From positions 1,144,898-1,208,897 of the forward strand of contig CAMPDV010000039.1 in assembly GCA_946699065.1 (NCBI GenBank): a stretch of 64,000 bases of DNA, in the 5' to 3' direction. Within the stretch, counting starts at the first letter, position 1, and every line of letters starts with the position of its first letter. The notes beneath the pieces are model-generated. The model did not search any database. It saw only the letters and a program-made list of their open reading frames with translations, and was not told where the DNA came from. The position numbers were made by a program, and so were the translations under genes. Source of the stretch: Loxodes magnus. Lineage: Eukaryota > Ciliophora > Karyorelictea > Loxodida > Loxodidae. Of this stretch, positions 11,288 through 22,800 are shown piece after piece.

Positions 11288-12121
11288 AATAATAATAAAA
11301 TACTTAAAGTTAGTAGAGTTTTGCATTCTCTGGAATTGCAACCAGTTCCTGCGGACAGTTTTTTTAACGTGGGTGTGATCCACGACCTTTTTATTAAGTG
11401 GAAGGTTACCACTGTAACCGTTCAAGTGGTCTTGCAAAAAGCTTTTATTTGTAGATCCCTGTTGGAGTTATTCATAGTTTATTGAGTTGTCTCCATGTTC
11501 TTTTCTGCTCTTATTCGTTTATTTTCTTTCATTATCAACAGTTTTTTAAAATATGTTGATTTGATTTGCAACATCAACAAAGTTTGTATTATTGTCTTTA
11601 TTTCGTTCTTTTTTATGATAATTTATTTTCTATATTTTCTAATCTTTTAATGAAACTTGTAGCAATCATTTCTTTTTCTGGATTCAATTCTGTTTTTAAT
11701 TCTATTGGTATTTTTTCTATTTCCATTTTTGTGTCGTATTTAAAATTTTATTATGATTAAGTTCAGAGTTATTCTTCCGTTATTAATTTGCTACAAATAA
11801 GTTATCTTCTAAGTATTAGTAATTCGTTGTTCTAATCTTCTATGTTACTCATTAGTTCCCGTATTTTTTCGCCTAAGTTGTAAGTTGTTTCTTCATAATT
11901 TGAGATTACTTTTTACATTTGGTCTAATTAAATTTAAAGTTTTTGATTAGTTTCGTTTTTAGGTTAACTTATCTCTATTTACCCTACCATAACTTTACCT
12001 TCTGAAGAAGAGCTTGACTCCTCCTATTGTTATTATTTTTTCTAAATTTCTTTTGCCGCTTTTCTCTTTAGGTTTCTAAGTTAATTTTTTGAGAGTCGAA
12101 GAGATTAATCCATTTTTTTTC
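11288..12121 (-). mobile_element. Gag-only retroelement, copy g2
   Basis: This copy is nearly identical to the inserted element at 34871-35718, in the opposite orientation. It has the same A-run and start codon at one end and the same TTA-repeat tail at the other, which defines the element as about 0.85 kb. A short AAGAAA match lies on both sides and could be a target duplication, but it is weak. The end-to-end agreement with an element having a clear target-site duplication shows both are complete copies of one family. It lies head-to-head with the LINE ORF2 at 12.13 kb. Confidence 0.85.
11312..12113 (-). CDS. Gag-like protein of element g2: coiled coil plus CCHC knuckle
   Basis: The frame from the ATG at 12113 starts MDQSLRLSKNQ, has Gln and Ser runs, then a coiled coil (LGEKIRELMSNIEDQNNEL). 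A TGA at 11763-11765 follows about 116 residues. Read as Trp, the same frame continues through a second Met and reaches a canonical CX2CX4HX4C zinc knuckle (C-W-C-C...H...C, where W is another TGA) near 11555-11600. It then runs into the TTA tail with no obvious stop. If TGA were always a stop the knuckle would be lost. RNA binding is inferred from the family. The conserved hairpins near the 3' end lie within this frame. Confidence 0.65.
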
Positions 12122-12129
12122 TTCTAAAT

Positions 12130-15100
12130 AACCTTAATAATGAGCTATTTTTGTTATATTCTAAATTATTAGACAACTGAATTAAAATTTATAATTTAAA
12201 GTATGATATCAACTGAAAATTGCTAGATTATTTAAAGATAAAAGCTTAATTATAAAGCAATTCTTTTATAAGATAAACAGTGATAAGATGATATTATAGT
12301 TTAAAAAGAAAATCTTATTGCAAATTGATTTCTAAAGGAAAACTTAATTTTATATGAGATTAATTGAAGATGTGCAAGAATTTGAGGAAATATAAAATAA
12401 ATAGGTTATAAGATGCAATAGATCGTCAAAAATATTTAGAATCTTTCCTGCAAACTTATCTAGAATTCTTTTAGATAGATTAAGATAATCTTGAAATTTA
12501 ATATGAATTTATCAAAAATAACATCTAATACAATGCTGATTAAACATTAGGATTCTTTATTTCAGACTCAAGTTATAACAAATTTCCTCGAGATCTTACT
12601 AAGAAATATGTAGGTCTAAAAGCGCTAACTCAGTATATAAAGAAGCATGCATTATATCTGGAAGAATAAACTAATAAGTAACTAATCTTCATGAAACACC
12701 TTAACAACTTTGGAAAGACTTCAAGTCTAATTTGTGAAAGTTTAAAAAAATAAAGCAAAAAAGAAATTTTTACTTCTAAATGGAGATGTTAAAGAAATAT
12801 TTTCACATACTAAGAAAATTAAAAACCCTAAAAAATAAATTAAATGAACTTTAATTAAGAAATCAAAAATAAATCCATTTATTCATGGAAGAATGTATTT
12901 TAGCAAACATTCTAATCTAACTCAATAATAAATAAATCTTAGTAATTAAAAAATAGATAAAATATAAGATAGTATTTAAGAAATTAAATATTATCAAATC
13001 TCATATTTATAAGGATTGATCTTTTTACCATACAAGAAATACAATAAATTATAAAAGAAATTACGAATGGAAAAGCAGCTGATCCAGATGGAATAAAAAG
13101 TGAACTTCTGAAATATGGTGGATAATATCTGTTTTTAATTCTTCACTCTTTTCTTAATAATATGTTAAGATTTGGATGAATCCCTTAGGAATTAAATACA
13201 TTGACGATAATTCCAGTATTTAAAAAGGAAATAAAGATGACTGGAAAACTGACTACTTATTTCTCTTATTAATATTATTATAAAACTATATGATAAAGCT
13301 TTAGCAAGAAGACTATACAATCTGATTTATTAGAGAAATTTGATTCACTCTTCATAAATGGGATTATTAAAAATTAGATAAACAACTTAATAAATTTGAA
13401 TAATATAACAAATATCTGATAACTATCGGAAACGTGCTACAGGTAAGGCTAAATAGATGGCAACACTAATAGATATTGAAAAAATGCTTGGCTCAATAGA
13501 AAGAAGACTTTTGTTAGATCAAATAAAGAGAGTTAAACTACCACTTGGAATAATAATAGTCTTAGAATCGTTTTGCAAAAACCTAAATTCTAGATATAAA
13601 TAGATGGAAAGAACACCAGAACATTATAATACAACAATGAAGTTATGTAAGGAAGTTCGCATGGACCAGTTTTAGCGTTGTTGTATTATGACATAGTAAT
13701 TAGATATTTGGAAAGTAAAAGTATCTAATTAGGATTCAAATGCCAGGGTTGGAGTATTAGCTTCGCATGTAGACGATGAGCAGATGATCTGATTCTTCTT
13801 TCCAAATCTGCAAAGAAGATGTAGAATTTAATTAATGAAGCAAGTAAGATTTTTACATAAACTCAATTAAAAATCAATGTTATAAAATCTGAATGCATCT
13901 AAATTTTAAAGAAACATTATAAATAAATAAAATTTAAATTTATGATTAGATAATCAACCAATTATTTAAAAGGAACAAGTAACATATTTAGATGTAATGC
14001 TACATCGGAAGAAGAATTTTAATCCTCATTGTAGAAATGTCGCGATCAAGTATTTAGCTTAAATGAAAAAAGCTGTTTTTTAACTGATGAGATATAAGAA
14101 CATAACTCCTTGACAATTTAAAACTTTATATAGACTTTTTACACTACCTAAAGCAGAATATGGAGGAGACTTGTACCATGTGTATTCAGAAAGGAATAAC
14201 TGGAGTTTTGGATAGAATTTAATCAAGTAGAAGAATGATTTCAAGAAATGCATTTTAAGCAGCAACTTCAACATAAATATGTTATGTTTCATTGATTTAA
14301 ACTGGTTATCTTTCAAACAAATTATGGCAATAAAGTTTTTTAAATTCTATTATAAAATGAAATAAGAAAGTATTTATTTTCCAACATCGACAGTAGGCTT
14401 TCTTTTCATTACTAACTAAAAAAAAAGGATTTCAATGCTATGATCAAGTTTATCAATTATCAGACCTCTATAGTATCAACCTGTAGAATTCTAAGATTAG
14501 TACAAATTAAAAAATTTTACTAAATATATAAGAGACAAAATTAAGCAATATTTCTATAATACAGCTACTCAAAAGTTTAAGAGGATAAAAAAAGCTAAAA
14601 TATATACTAAACAGTTTAATAATCTTAACCAATTTCCAGTAATTGCTTACACTAATTTGAACAAAGGATTTAGACAAGAAATTATCACTATAAATAAACT
14701 TAGAACCAAATCCTATAATTTTCCAAAAGATCTTTAAGATCGTCATTATCCAATTGATAATCCCTACTGTATGTGTGGAGAGTATGATGCAATTCAAGCA
14801 CATTTTTAAATGGATATGTTATTCTAATATAAGAAATCGACTATCGTAAAAAATTGGGAATTATGACTTAAGACGCTTTATAATATATGATTAAGGACTT
14901 ATAAACTCCCTTCCAAAGTCATATTTGGGATATTTAGATTTATAAATAAAAATATTTCGCAAGAAACTTATATCAAGAAGATAAGAATTATTAGAAATGG
15001 AAAAAGTAAAAAAGGAAGACATAAAAGAGAGACTATAACAAGAGTAATTAAAAATTGATGAGATCAAGATTATATTAAAAAACATTAAAAACATTTACTA

Positions 15101-15130
15101 ATGTCTATAATTGAAGGAAGCAATTCATAC
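12130..15130 (+). pseudogene. LINE ORF2 reverse transcriptase, 5'-truncated and frameshifted
   Basis: A linker frame (about 12430-12840) leads to the RT domain. The recognisable blocks are GKAADPDGIKSELLKYGG (13070-13123), an RFG-W-IPQE segment followed by IIPVFKK (about 13170-13220), ATLIDIEKMLGSI (about 13459-13497), QGSSHGPVLALLYYDI (about 13650-13697) and the catalytic ADDLILLS (13780-13803). The base triplet before ADD, normally Tyr or Phe, is TGA, giving W-ADD. At the C-terminus CMCGEYDAIQAHF (about 14768-14806) is the Cys/His motif found after RT in many LINEs. Frames must be switched around 13240-13300 and elsewhere, so it is inactive or poorly assembled. No endonuclease domain was found. 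It belongs to the non-LTR class. The clade was not determined. Confidence 0.8.
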
Positions 15131-16330
15131 AGTTATAGATGTAAAAAAACTCTTTTAATTTAAATAAATAGTTTCATGCAATAACTATTTCATTAAAATG
15201 AAATATTATTACTAAATAGCTTTAAGTTATACCCTTTATTTTTATAAATAAATATTAAAATTTAGGTTCTAAAAACTAATTAAATTGCTAATGAAGCCAT
15301 TTAAAGAACTCTTTATTTAACTATAATTAATAAAACATAGATAATATAAAGAAAGAAATATCTAAAAGGAATTTAAGTTTTAAGTAAACCAAAGGAAACT
15401 TTAACTTTATTACTTTAATAGTATAAAATTCTAAATGATAGCAAAATATAGCTTAAAATAATCCTTTATAATAGTAAGATATTAATATTAAAAATACTAT
15501 CTAAAATAATTAAATAATTATATGCTTAGCTAGAATTAATTATCTTTGTATCAATTCAAAAATAATAAAGAAAATGCTTTTCATAATTTTGATATGAGTT
15601 TAAAACAATTGGTTAACAATAAGCATTTGATTACTAGATTATAAAAATATAAAAATTCCCTTTTGATAATTAATGTCTATAATGATTAAAACAATAATTT
15701 AGTGAATTAAAAAAGTAAATATAGTTAAACATATCTTTAGAGATAACTGTATAAAATAAAATAAATAAAGAATTATCAATAATTATAAATTTAATGAATG
15801 TATAATTTTTAGTTCGGTATAATATAAGTAATTATAATAATAATCTTAACTAACTTTTATTAGATCTTAAAGTTAAGTATAAATTATTAATTAATATATC
15901 AAAATTTAATTAAACTTACAAAAATTATAATTATGTAAATTATTTATTTTATCATTTTCAGTTAAAGAAATTTAAAGAAATATAAGCCATTATTATTAAT
16001 TTGCTAGTAATAAGAAAATTGTATTTATATAAATATTTAAATATAATTAAATTACTTTATTTCTTAAAGATATTTTAACTAAAACTATCCTTTAAAATTA
16101 TAAGTGCTAAAGAATAACATTTATTTTATCTAAGCTATCATTTTTATTATTTATATATATCAAGCTATTTAATTATATTAGAAAATTCCCATATTTTAGC
16201 TTAAAAATAATAAAATAAATGATAATTATTAAAATAATTCATTTTAATTTAAAAATCTTATTCACTATTTAAAAGTTTAAATATTAAGTAATAATAAACT
16301 ATAACAGTTTAAATATTTTAAATATTGAGA
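15131..16330. other. AT-rich stretch, nothing recognised
   Basis: This follows the LINE C-terminal region. It may include its 3' UTR, but no clear tail or target duplication could be placed. There is no gene or structured repeat. Confidence 0.4.
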
Positions 16331-17590
16331 CATAATTGTATAATTAATGGCGTTTAACCATGCAAATTACGTTAAATTTACAAGTTTCTATATTTTCATT
16401 CCTGGTTCTCTTTCACTCTCATCTTGATAAAGAATTTTTCAGCTTATTAAATCTGTTTATGATTTTTTAATATAATCTATTTTCTTTTCACTCTAGTTCT
16501 AAGAATCTTTAACTTTCTTCTAAATATTATTGATGAAATATTTTTATGTACTTATCTAATTTAATTATCTTATCTTTTGTAAACTATTTATTAATATATT
16601 TTTAGTCATATAAAGCAAATCTTTTACACCATTAATTATTTTAAGTTTATTAACATTTTTTAAAATATCTGCAGATGATTACGCTTGAAAATGTGCTCAA
16701 ATGTATCAAAATCCTATCTACTTAAGCAAAGTTTATTGAATTGAGTTTTGATATATCGATGATTCAGTTCATTAAGAATTTTAAGTATAAGTCATTAGTT
16801 TTTAAATTGAAATAGTTTATTAAATTAGATGTCTATTGTATTTAGCGTATATTATTAAAGGGAAAATATTTAAACTAATTTCTTTTAAATCAACAAATCT
16901 TTCTGCTGTTAACATAACTGCATTTCTTTAAAGGCATTCTTAGAATTATTTTTTAGATTTAAATATTGCTGTATTTGTTAAACTCTTTGAAAACATCAAT
17001 TATAATATCTATTTGCAAAAATTAATAAGTAAGCAAGGTTTTGATTATCTTGCTAACTCTTCATTTAAAAAAATTAGTTATCTTACTTCAGATTTATTTC
17101 TTAACTCTGATTTTCGGAATAAAGATTAAATGGTGTAATTTTTATAGTTTTACAAGTAGAAGTTTATTTGCTAAATTGGAGCTAGAATTGCTGATATTGT
17201 AATGAAAGATAAAAATTAGCTTTAGAGGAATTCAGAATGCTGGGAACAAGATATCTAGAAAGAGAGTAATACTCTAATAAATTTATAATATAACATAATT
17301 TATTAAAGTGATTTCACCTTTTTTTGGATATCACAAAATTAGAGTTTGTAAAAAATTGTTCTTATCAGAAATTTTCTACGTTATATTTATCTGGTTTTTC
17401 CGGATCATAAGTTCTTGTAAATTGCCTTCTTTGTCCTCATGCTACTGCTTGGAAATCAAATCCTACTTATCAACTCTCAAATTGTCTCAGTGCATGTGTA
17501 ATCTTTGAAGCTTCTTAGTAAGGCTAAAATTTTTTTAATATATTCTTCCGTTTGGTGTGCAATAGATCTTAAATAGATTTTGAATTCCTC
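16331..17590 (-). other. Possible decayed coding, minus strand, unidentified
   Basis: On the minus strand one frame from about 17510 down to 16340 gives mixed, protein-like composition with Trp at both TGG and TGA codons. No domain is recognised. Its position just 3' of gag-like copy g3 on the same strand makes a retroelement remnant plausible. It could equally be chance sequence. Confidence 0.25.
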
Positions 17591-17599
17591 TTTTTTTTT

Positions 17600-18445
17600 C
17601 ATAATATTAATAATAATATACTAAATTAAAGTGTTCGTATCTCTGGGGATTTTAAACCCCTTCAATACATACCTCCAGAGTTCGTTCCTTGAGGTTTAAT
17701 AAAAAATTTCGGGACTCCCAGTTTTTTTGGAGTTCTGGCACTCATTTGAAAAAGCCTCCTTCTAAATATTCTTCCATTCTTGTCTAAAAAATTCTTGAAG
17801 GTACTCTCCAAATCTCTTCACTGTTTCTTCTCTGTTTATCCAAATATATCTTGCATCTCTTGTATGTGTGGAATCTTGATTTGCACAGGTAGCACAGCTT
17901 GACGATCCTTCTGGGATGAGTTATCTCTAAGGGTTTTGTGTATTCTAGTTTCATTTTATTTTCAGCTAAGGTTTAAGGTTAAATTCTTTTTTCTCCCAAA
18001 AGTTTCACTTCGATTTCCTGTTTAATTAATCTTTCTTCATTGCTTTAACTTTTCTATAATAATTTTTTGTTTTCTTTCTTTAATATCTAAACTTCTTCTT
18101 ATAGGTTACGGATAAATTTCATAAGTTATTCTATTTTTAGCTATTCAACATTTTTCTATTTCTACATTATTTTTTAGTTACCACTTTTCATGTAGTTGCT
18201 TGATCGTGGCTATGGGAGTAAAAAGTCTCGCTTGGTTTAGACAGTTTCTGTTTATTTAATTTCTTATTCAATTTAAGATTATCTTTATTTTTCTAAATTT
18301 GGGGGTTAAAGAGCCTAAGAAAAATATTAAGTTATTAAAGAAGACGTGGTAGGAGAAGAATTAGAAGCCTCTGGTTTTTTTTCCTTTTTCTATGTAGCTG
18401 GAAAAAACCCTTCTTGAGACCTTCTGCCATTTTTTTATATAAAAA
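17600..18445 (-). mobile_element. Gag-only retroelement relative, copy g3
   Basis: The layout is the same as the elements at 11.3 and 34.9 kb: an A-run and ATG at the 5' end (18430 on the minus strand), coiled coil, CCHC knuckle, and a TTA/TAT-rich tail at about 17600-17625. The sequence is diverged from those two, so it is a separate subfamily. No target-site duplication could be seen. Confidence 0.6.
17625..18430 (-). CDS. Gag-like protein of element g3 with canonical CCHC knuckle
   Basis: The ATG at 18430 begins MAEGLKKGF. A one-base shift in the following T-run is needed to join the rest. Then come a Pro/Ser/Thr-rich stretch, a coiled coil (LMKFIRNLQEEVQILKKEN, about 18062-18115) and the knuckle KLCYLCKSRFHTYKRC near 17850-17900, a perfect CX2CX4HX4C. 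A Trp/Arg/Glu-rich tail ends in the TTA run. One TGA lies downstream at a plausible Trp. The role is inferred as element RNA binding. Confidence 0.6.
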
Positions 18446-18519
18446 TTAATATCTTTATTATATCCTTTTATAATGCTGCCTTAATTATATAGTCAAATCA
18501 ACTAGATTCTATGAATCTA

Positions 18520-18875
18520 TAAATAAATAAATTTTATTATAGAGCGCGTAGCACTCTCATTGGTGCGCAGCTCTTTAAAAAAATGTTTCATACTGACAAG
18601 AATGTTTGTTACTGATAAAATTATCAGATACTGGTAGATCTTGTTCAATACTGGTATAATTATTCAGTACTGATAAAAATGTTCAATACTGATATAATTT
18701 TAGAATACTCGTAATCTTTAATACTTGTTGGAGGTCCAAGGACATGGCAGGATTGTGTCTCATTGTATCACCAAAGCAGAGGACGACATGTGTCAATTAT
18801 GGGTACTTAACTTCCCCAACCTCTGATGAAGATGACCTTGTTGTTCACCTTCGAACAACTATGGCGGTTTTAAAA
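18520..18875 (-). mobile_element. Short structured repeat S, copy 3 (longest simple copy)
   Basis: This is the most complete copy without the internal duplication. It has an (AAAT)n run, the GC hairpin at 18541-18574, about six 19-bp units, the shared block with CAGAGG and CCTCTG complementary arms around an inner GGG/CCCC, a 7-bp terminal hairpin at 18840-18859 and the end GGCGGTTTTAAAA. It encodes no protein that I can recognise. A (TTTA)n 3' tail on the minus strand suggests mobilisation by a LINE. Confidence 0.7.
18541..18574. other. GC-rich bulged hairpin of repeat S, copy 3
   Basis: This has the same sequence and structure as the copy at 8575-8608. Conservation among three dispersed copies supports a function in the element's RNA. 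Confidence 0.7.
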
Positions 18876-19895
18876 TATAATAAAATAAGCATCATTTACA
18901 AAACTATTTTGCAATCTTCATGAAAAAATTAATTTTTAGTTACCAAGCGTAGCAAGCTATTTTACTAAGCCATATTAATATAGTTTATTATTATGAAAAT
19001 GACTTAAACATTAACAAATAACTTGATTTTAAGAATGATTGAGGGAAAAATAAATCAATTAGTAATATTTGAATAAAGAAGACTTAAAATAATTATTTTT
19101 AGAATGAACAAAGATACAAGAAGAAGAGAAACTAAACTAAAAAAATCAAATCAAAACAATAATGAAGACCTAAGAGTTTCAGAATGAGAGTGATATCATA
19201 AAAATTATTTTATTAAGCTGAAAGGTGAACATTATTTAATTTAATTTAATCCTAAATGAAAATGACTAGGATTTAACTTTTAAATTATTGTTCTTACTAA
19301 GAGTTAATTATTTTATGAATATAAGTGTTTTTATCTTTATTTAAGCAATATCGTTTAGGAATAATAAATCAAATCATGATAGAAATTTATCTGCTTTATT
19401 ATTATTATTTTTATCCCTCAGAGAATTTATATTAGCTTCAATTTACTATTGAAACCCAGCGTATATATTTTAAATGGTACCCAGTATAGAATCGAACCCG
19501 CTCATATTAAACTTACTTACTAAAACTTTTTACTGAACCACTTACTTGATTGAGTTAACAATTTATAAAAATCTAAGTATATAATAAAGAACCAATTTAA
19601 ACCTGCTATTAGAAATAATTAGCGATAAAGCTTATTTATTAGTTAGATCTTTATATCATATTTTATTATTATTTAATAATATTCTAAAGCTAAATTTTAT
19701 TAAGATTTTAAACTGTGATTCCTTACTCTATTAAACATATATCACTACTTTTTTATTTGAACCTTACAAAAAAATTAAATTAAATAATTGAAAGATAGTT
19801 AAAGAAAATTCCTTAATGAGGCTTTTAAAAATAATTAAGGAGCTTAATTTAGAGATCAATTATATAATTAATTCCTTTTAAAAAAGTATAAAAAG
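18876..19895. other. AT-rich stretch; tRNA-like fragment only
   Basis: There is no gene. On the minus strand near 19475-19545, A-box-like and T-loop-like motifs sit at normal tRNA spacing, but the stems do not pair, so I do not call a tRNA. Confidence 0.4.
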
Positions 19896-22800
19896 TCACT
19901 AGTCATTTTTAATAGTTATCAAAGGAATACTTATCTCCAGATTTAAACTATTCATATTCTCTTCATTTTCTGTTCTAATATATTAACTTTTTTAATCTTC
20001 ACTGCTTTTGTTATCCTGAATACTTTCTCCTTTTTATTAAGCAAAATAAGATTCTTCTTAGAGTTTAGTAATAAATTTATTTGTTAGCTTCAATTTAAGT
20101 AAATCAATATTAGCTTCTATTTAGTTGCTCTTTAAAATTTTCCTTAGAATCTATATTATTTCTTCTATCTTTGGCCTTTAGCTCGGTTTAAAGCTGAAAC
20201 ATCTATTTATCATATCTTTTAATTCTCCCTTAATTGCTATACAGATTTCAGGATGCTTTTATTATGATAGATTGTTTACTATATTGAAATCATCTAACTT
20301 ATTTCATGGCCTATTTTATGTAAATAGCTCATTCAAAATACATCCAAATGCCCAGATATCTACAGGAGTTCCTATTTAAGTATCTAAAAAGAATTCAGGT
20401 GCCATATATTAAATAGTTCCAATCAACTAGCTATCAAAATGTCTGGTTTATTAATTATCTCCTGTAAATCTTGACATTCCAAAGTCTGCTATTTTTACGT
20501 TCAGCTAATCATCTAAGAGTATGTTTTCAGGCTTCAAATCTCGATGAATAATTTTATTAGGATGACTATGAAGATCACTTATTCCATAAGCTATTTATAG
20601 AGCTATTTATAGTCTAGTGCTGACACTTACTTCTTATTAGTTTTCATATATAAACTATAGTAAAGAGCAACTCATCAAATCCGAAATCAAACAAAACTGA
20701 TGCCTTACATCTAGACAAACTCCTCATAAGTGTAATAGATGATTTGATTTAAGTTCCATTACTATGATGATTTCCTTTAGCAAATCTTGAATTTATTCAT
20801 GATCTTAAGTTTATAAATTTGCTACTTTTATCGCCACATTTTTCTTATCAATCACTCCTTAAAACACTTTTCCGAAACTTCCTTCTCCTATTTTCGACTA
20901 AATAGAGTTTACTATTTTATCAAAGGTAAGAATTGCCACGTTACGCTAATCCAGTTCTTCCATTATTTGCAAATAGAGCTCATAAATTTCTTTCTTTTCC
21001 AGCTTCTCGTAGAGTTACATCAACTTCATTCTTTTTCTCTAGATCTTGGAGAAAACACTAAGTTAATATAGAATAGCAATAAGAGTTAGAAGTAGAATAC
21101 TGACATAAACATAAACTTCTAGATTTCCAGGTAAGAAGGAAGAAATAGTAATTTCATATCCTAACTGCTCTGGATTATTCAGGTTTATGGCAATTCAATA
21201 TTCAGGATAATAAGCACTTAAAGTACACTCATCTGACTTTTGCACTTCCGGATATAAAAAGAATTCATCTTGAAACTACTTTAACTTAAATACTTCTAGG
21301 ATATCTTACCAACTAAAATGAAGAACATAATTCTCTGCTCAGCAATTAACATCTAATCTTCTTTTAGTATGGCATATTCCTTAATCTCTTTTATAGAGTT
21401 TTAAGTATTACTATTGATATCTTTTGGCTTCATCTGAGTTTGTTCCTGCTTCACAATACTTCTTAGTATCATTTTTACTTTTTACACATTTACATTTAAA
21501 ACTTCAAAGTTATCCTTCTTTATTAGACTTCAAACAATCGGTATCTTAACCACAAAATTTATACTCAGAATCAAAAGGATATGCACAGACTATTTCACTA
21601 TCATGTATACAAGTAAAGCTTTAACAAGCAAACTAAACTATATTTGTACAGTTTTGATCAGTAAAAACATATCCTAAAGGAGCTGAAAAATAATCCATGC
21701 ATTTTTTATTTCTACACAGCTATGAGTTTATACATTAGTAGTCATTTTCGCAAAACGAGGAATTTATTTGCTCTTAGCATTAGTATCCTTATTTTTCTCT
21801 GTTATATATACAACTTAAACCTATATCACACGAAAAATCTTCACTACCGGTACAGTTTTCCAATAATCCTTTTCCTTTACAAACTCCGTTTATACAACTA
21901 ACTGTTGGAATACACTGATCATCACTTGTACAAAATGCTCCAGGATATAAATTTATTTGTTACTAAATTCTCTAATCGCAATAGAAATCTTATTGGTCAG
22001 TGAGTTAACATTAATCTTTTTTTTTCTTACAATTCTTTAAAAATCTTGTATCTGAACTCTCATCTAAGTGACCACATTGATAATTAGACCAAATGTATTA
22101 GAAATCTTCTTCACTTCAACACCCATACTTACTACATTGATATTCACTTTCGTTTTTTAATTGTTTTGCTATTTCAAATCAAAAGAAAATTGTATCTAAT
22201 ATACAAGAATCGGAGGATTAAACCTATAATTTATTAAAACTTACAAATGGAAAGAAATGATATTCGGTTGATGCAATAACCCATTAAGCTATTTTAATAA
22301 AGTCTAATTTATCTCTATTCTTGTATCAACATTCATAAGATCTTCTAAAATACGTTTAACAGATATCTTAATCATCATACATTACGCCTTTAAATGCTTC
22401 AATGTATTTCTATGTTTCGTCTGAACCTGAAAATGCTTCGCAATATGCATGCCCTTCACTATCACAAATGCATTTCCCTCTTACTTCGTCTCCATCTATG
22501 TTGCTAACTTAACAATCGCTTCCATATGCACATGGAATGTACTCGATATTAAAAGACTCTATACAAACTGCATATTCTCCTTGTTGTTTACAAGTAAAGC
22601 TTTAGCAAGCATAATTACAATATTCACACATTCCTATAGGATTCTCTTATTTGCATTACCCTTTTCATTTCCAACCCACTGGTTTTGAGAAATACAGAAT
22701 ACATTTCTATTCTCTACATACAGCATAATTAACACATTACCAATCATTTTCACAACTTACATCTTATGAAAGCTTTATCTACTTTTAGCATTTATAACTC

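Noticed and set aside
14507-15094. Minus-strand open frames over the LINE 3' region
   Set aside because: They are antisense to the clear LINE C-terminal motif on the plus strand and have no features of their own.
19473-19545. tRNA-like motifs on the minus strand (TGGTTCAGT A-box and GGTTCGATT T-loop at near-normal spacing)
   Set aside because: The T stem, D stem and acceptor do not pair and the anticodon arm is not closed. At best a decayed relic.
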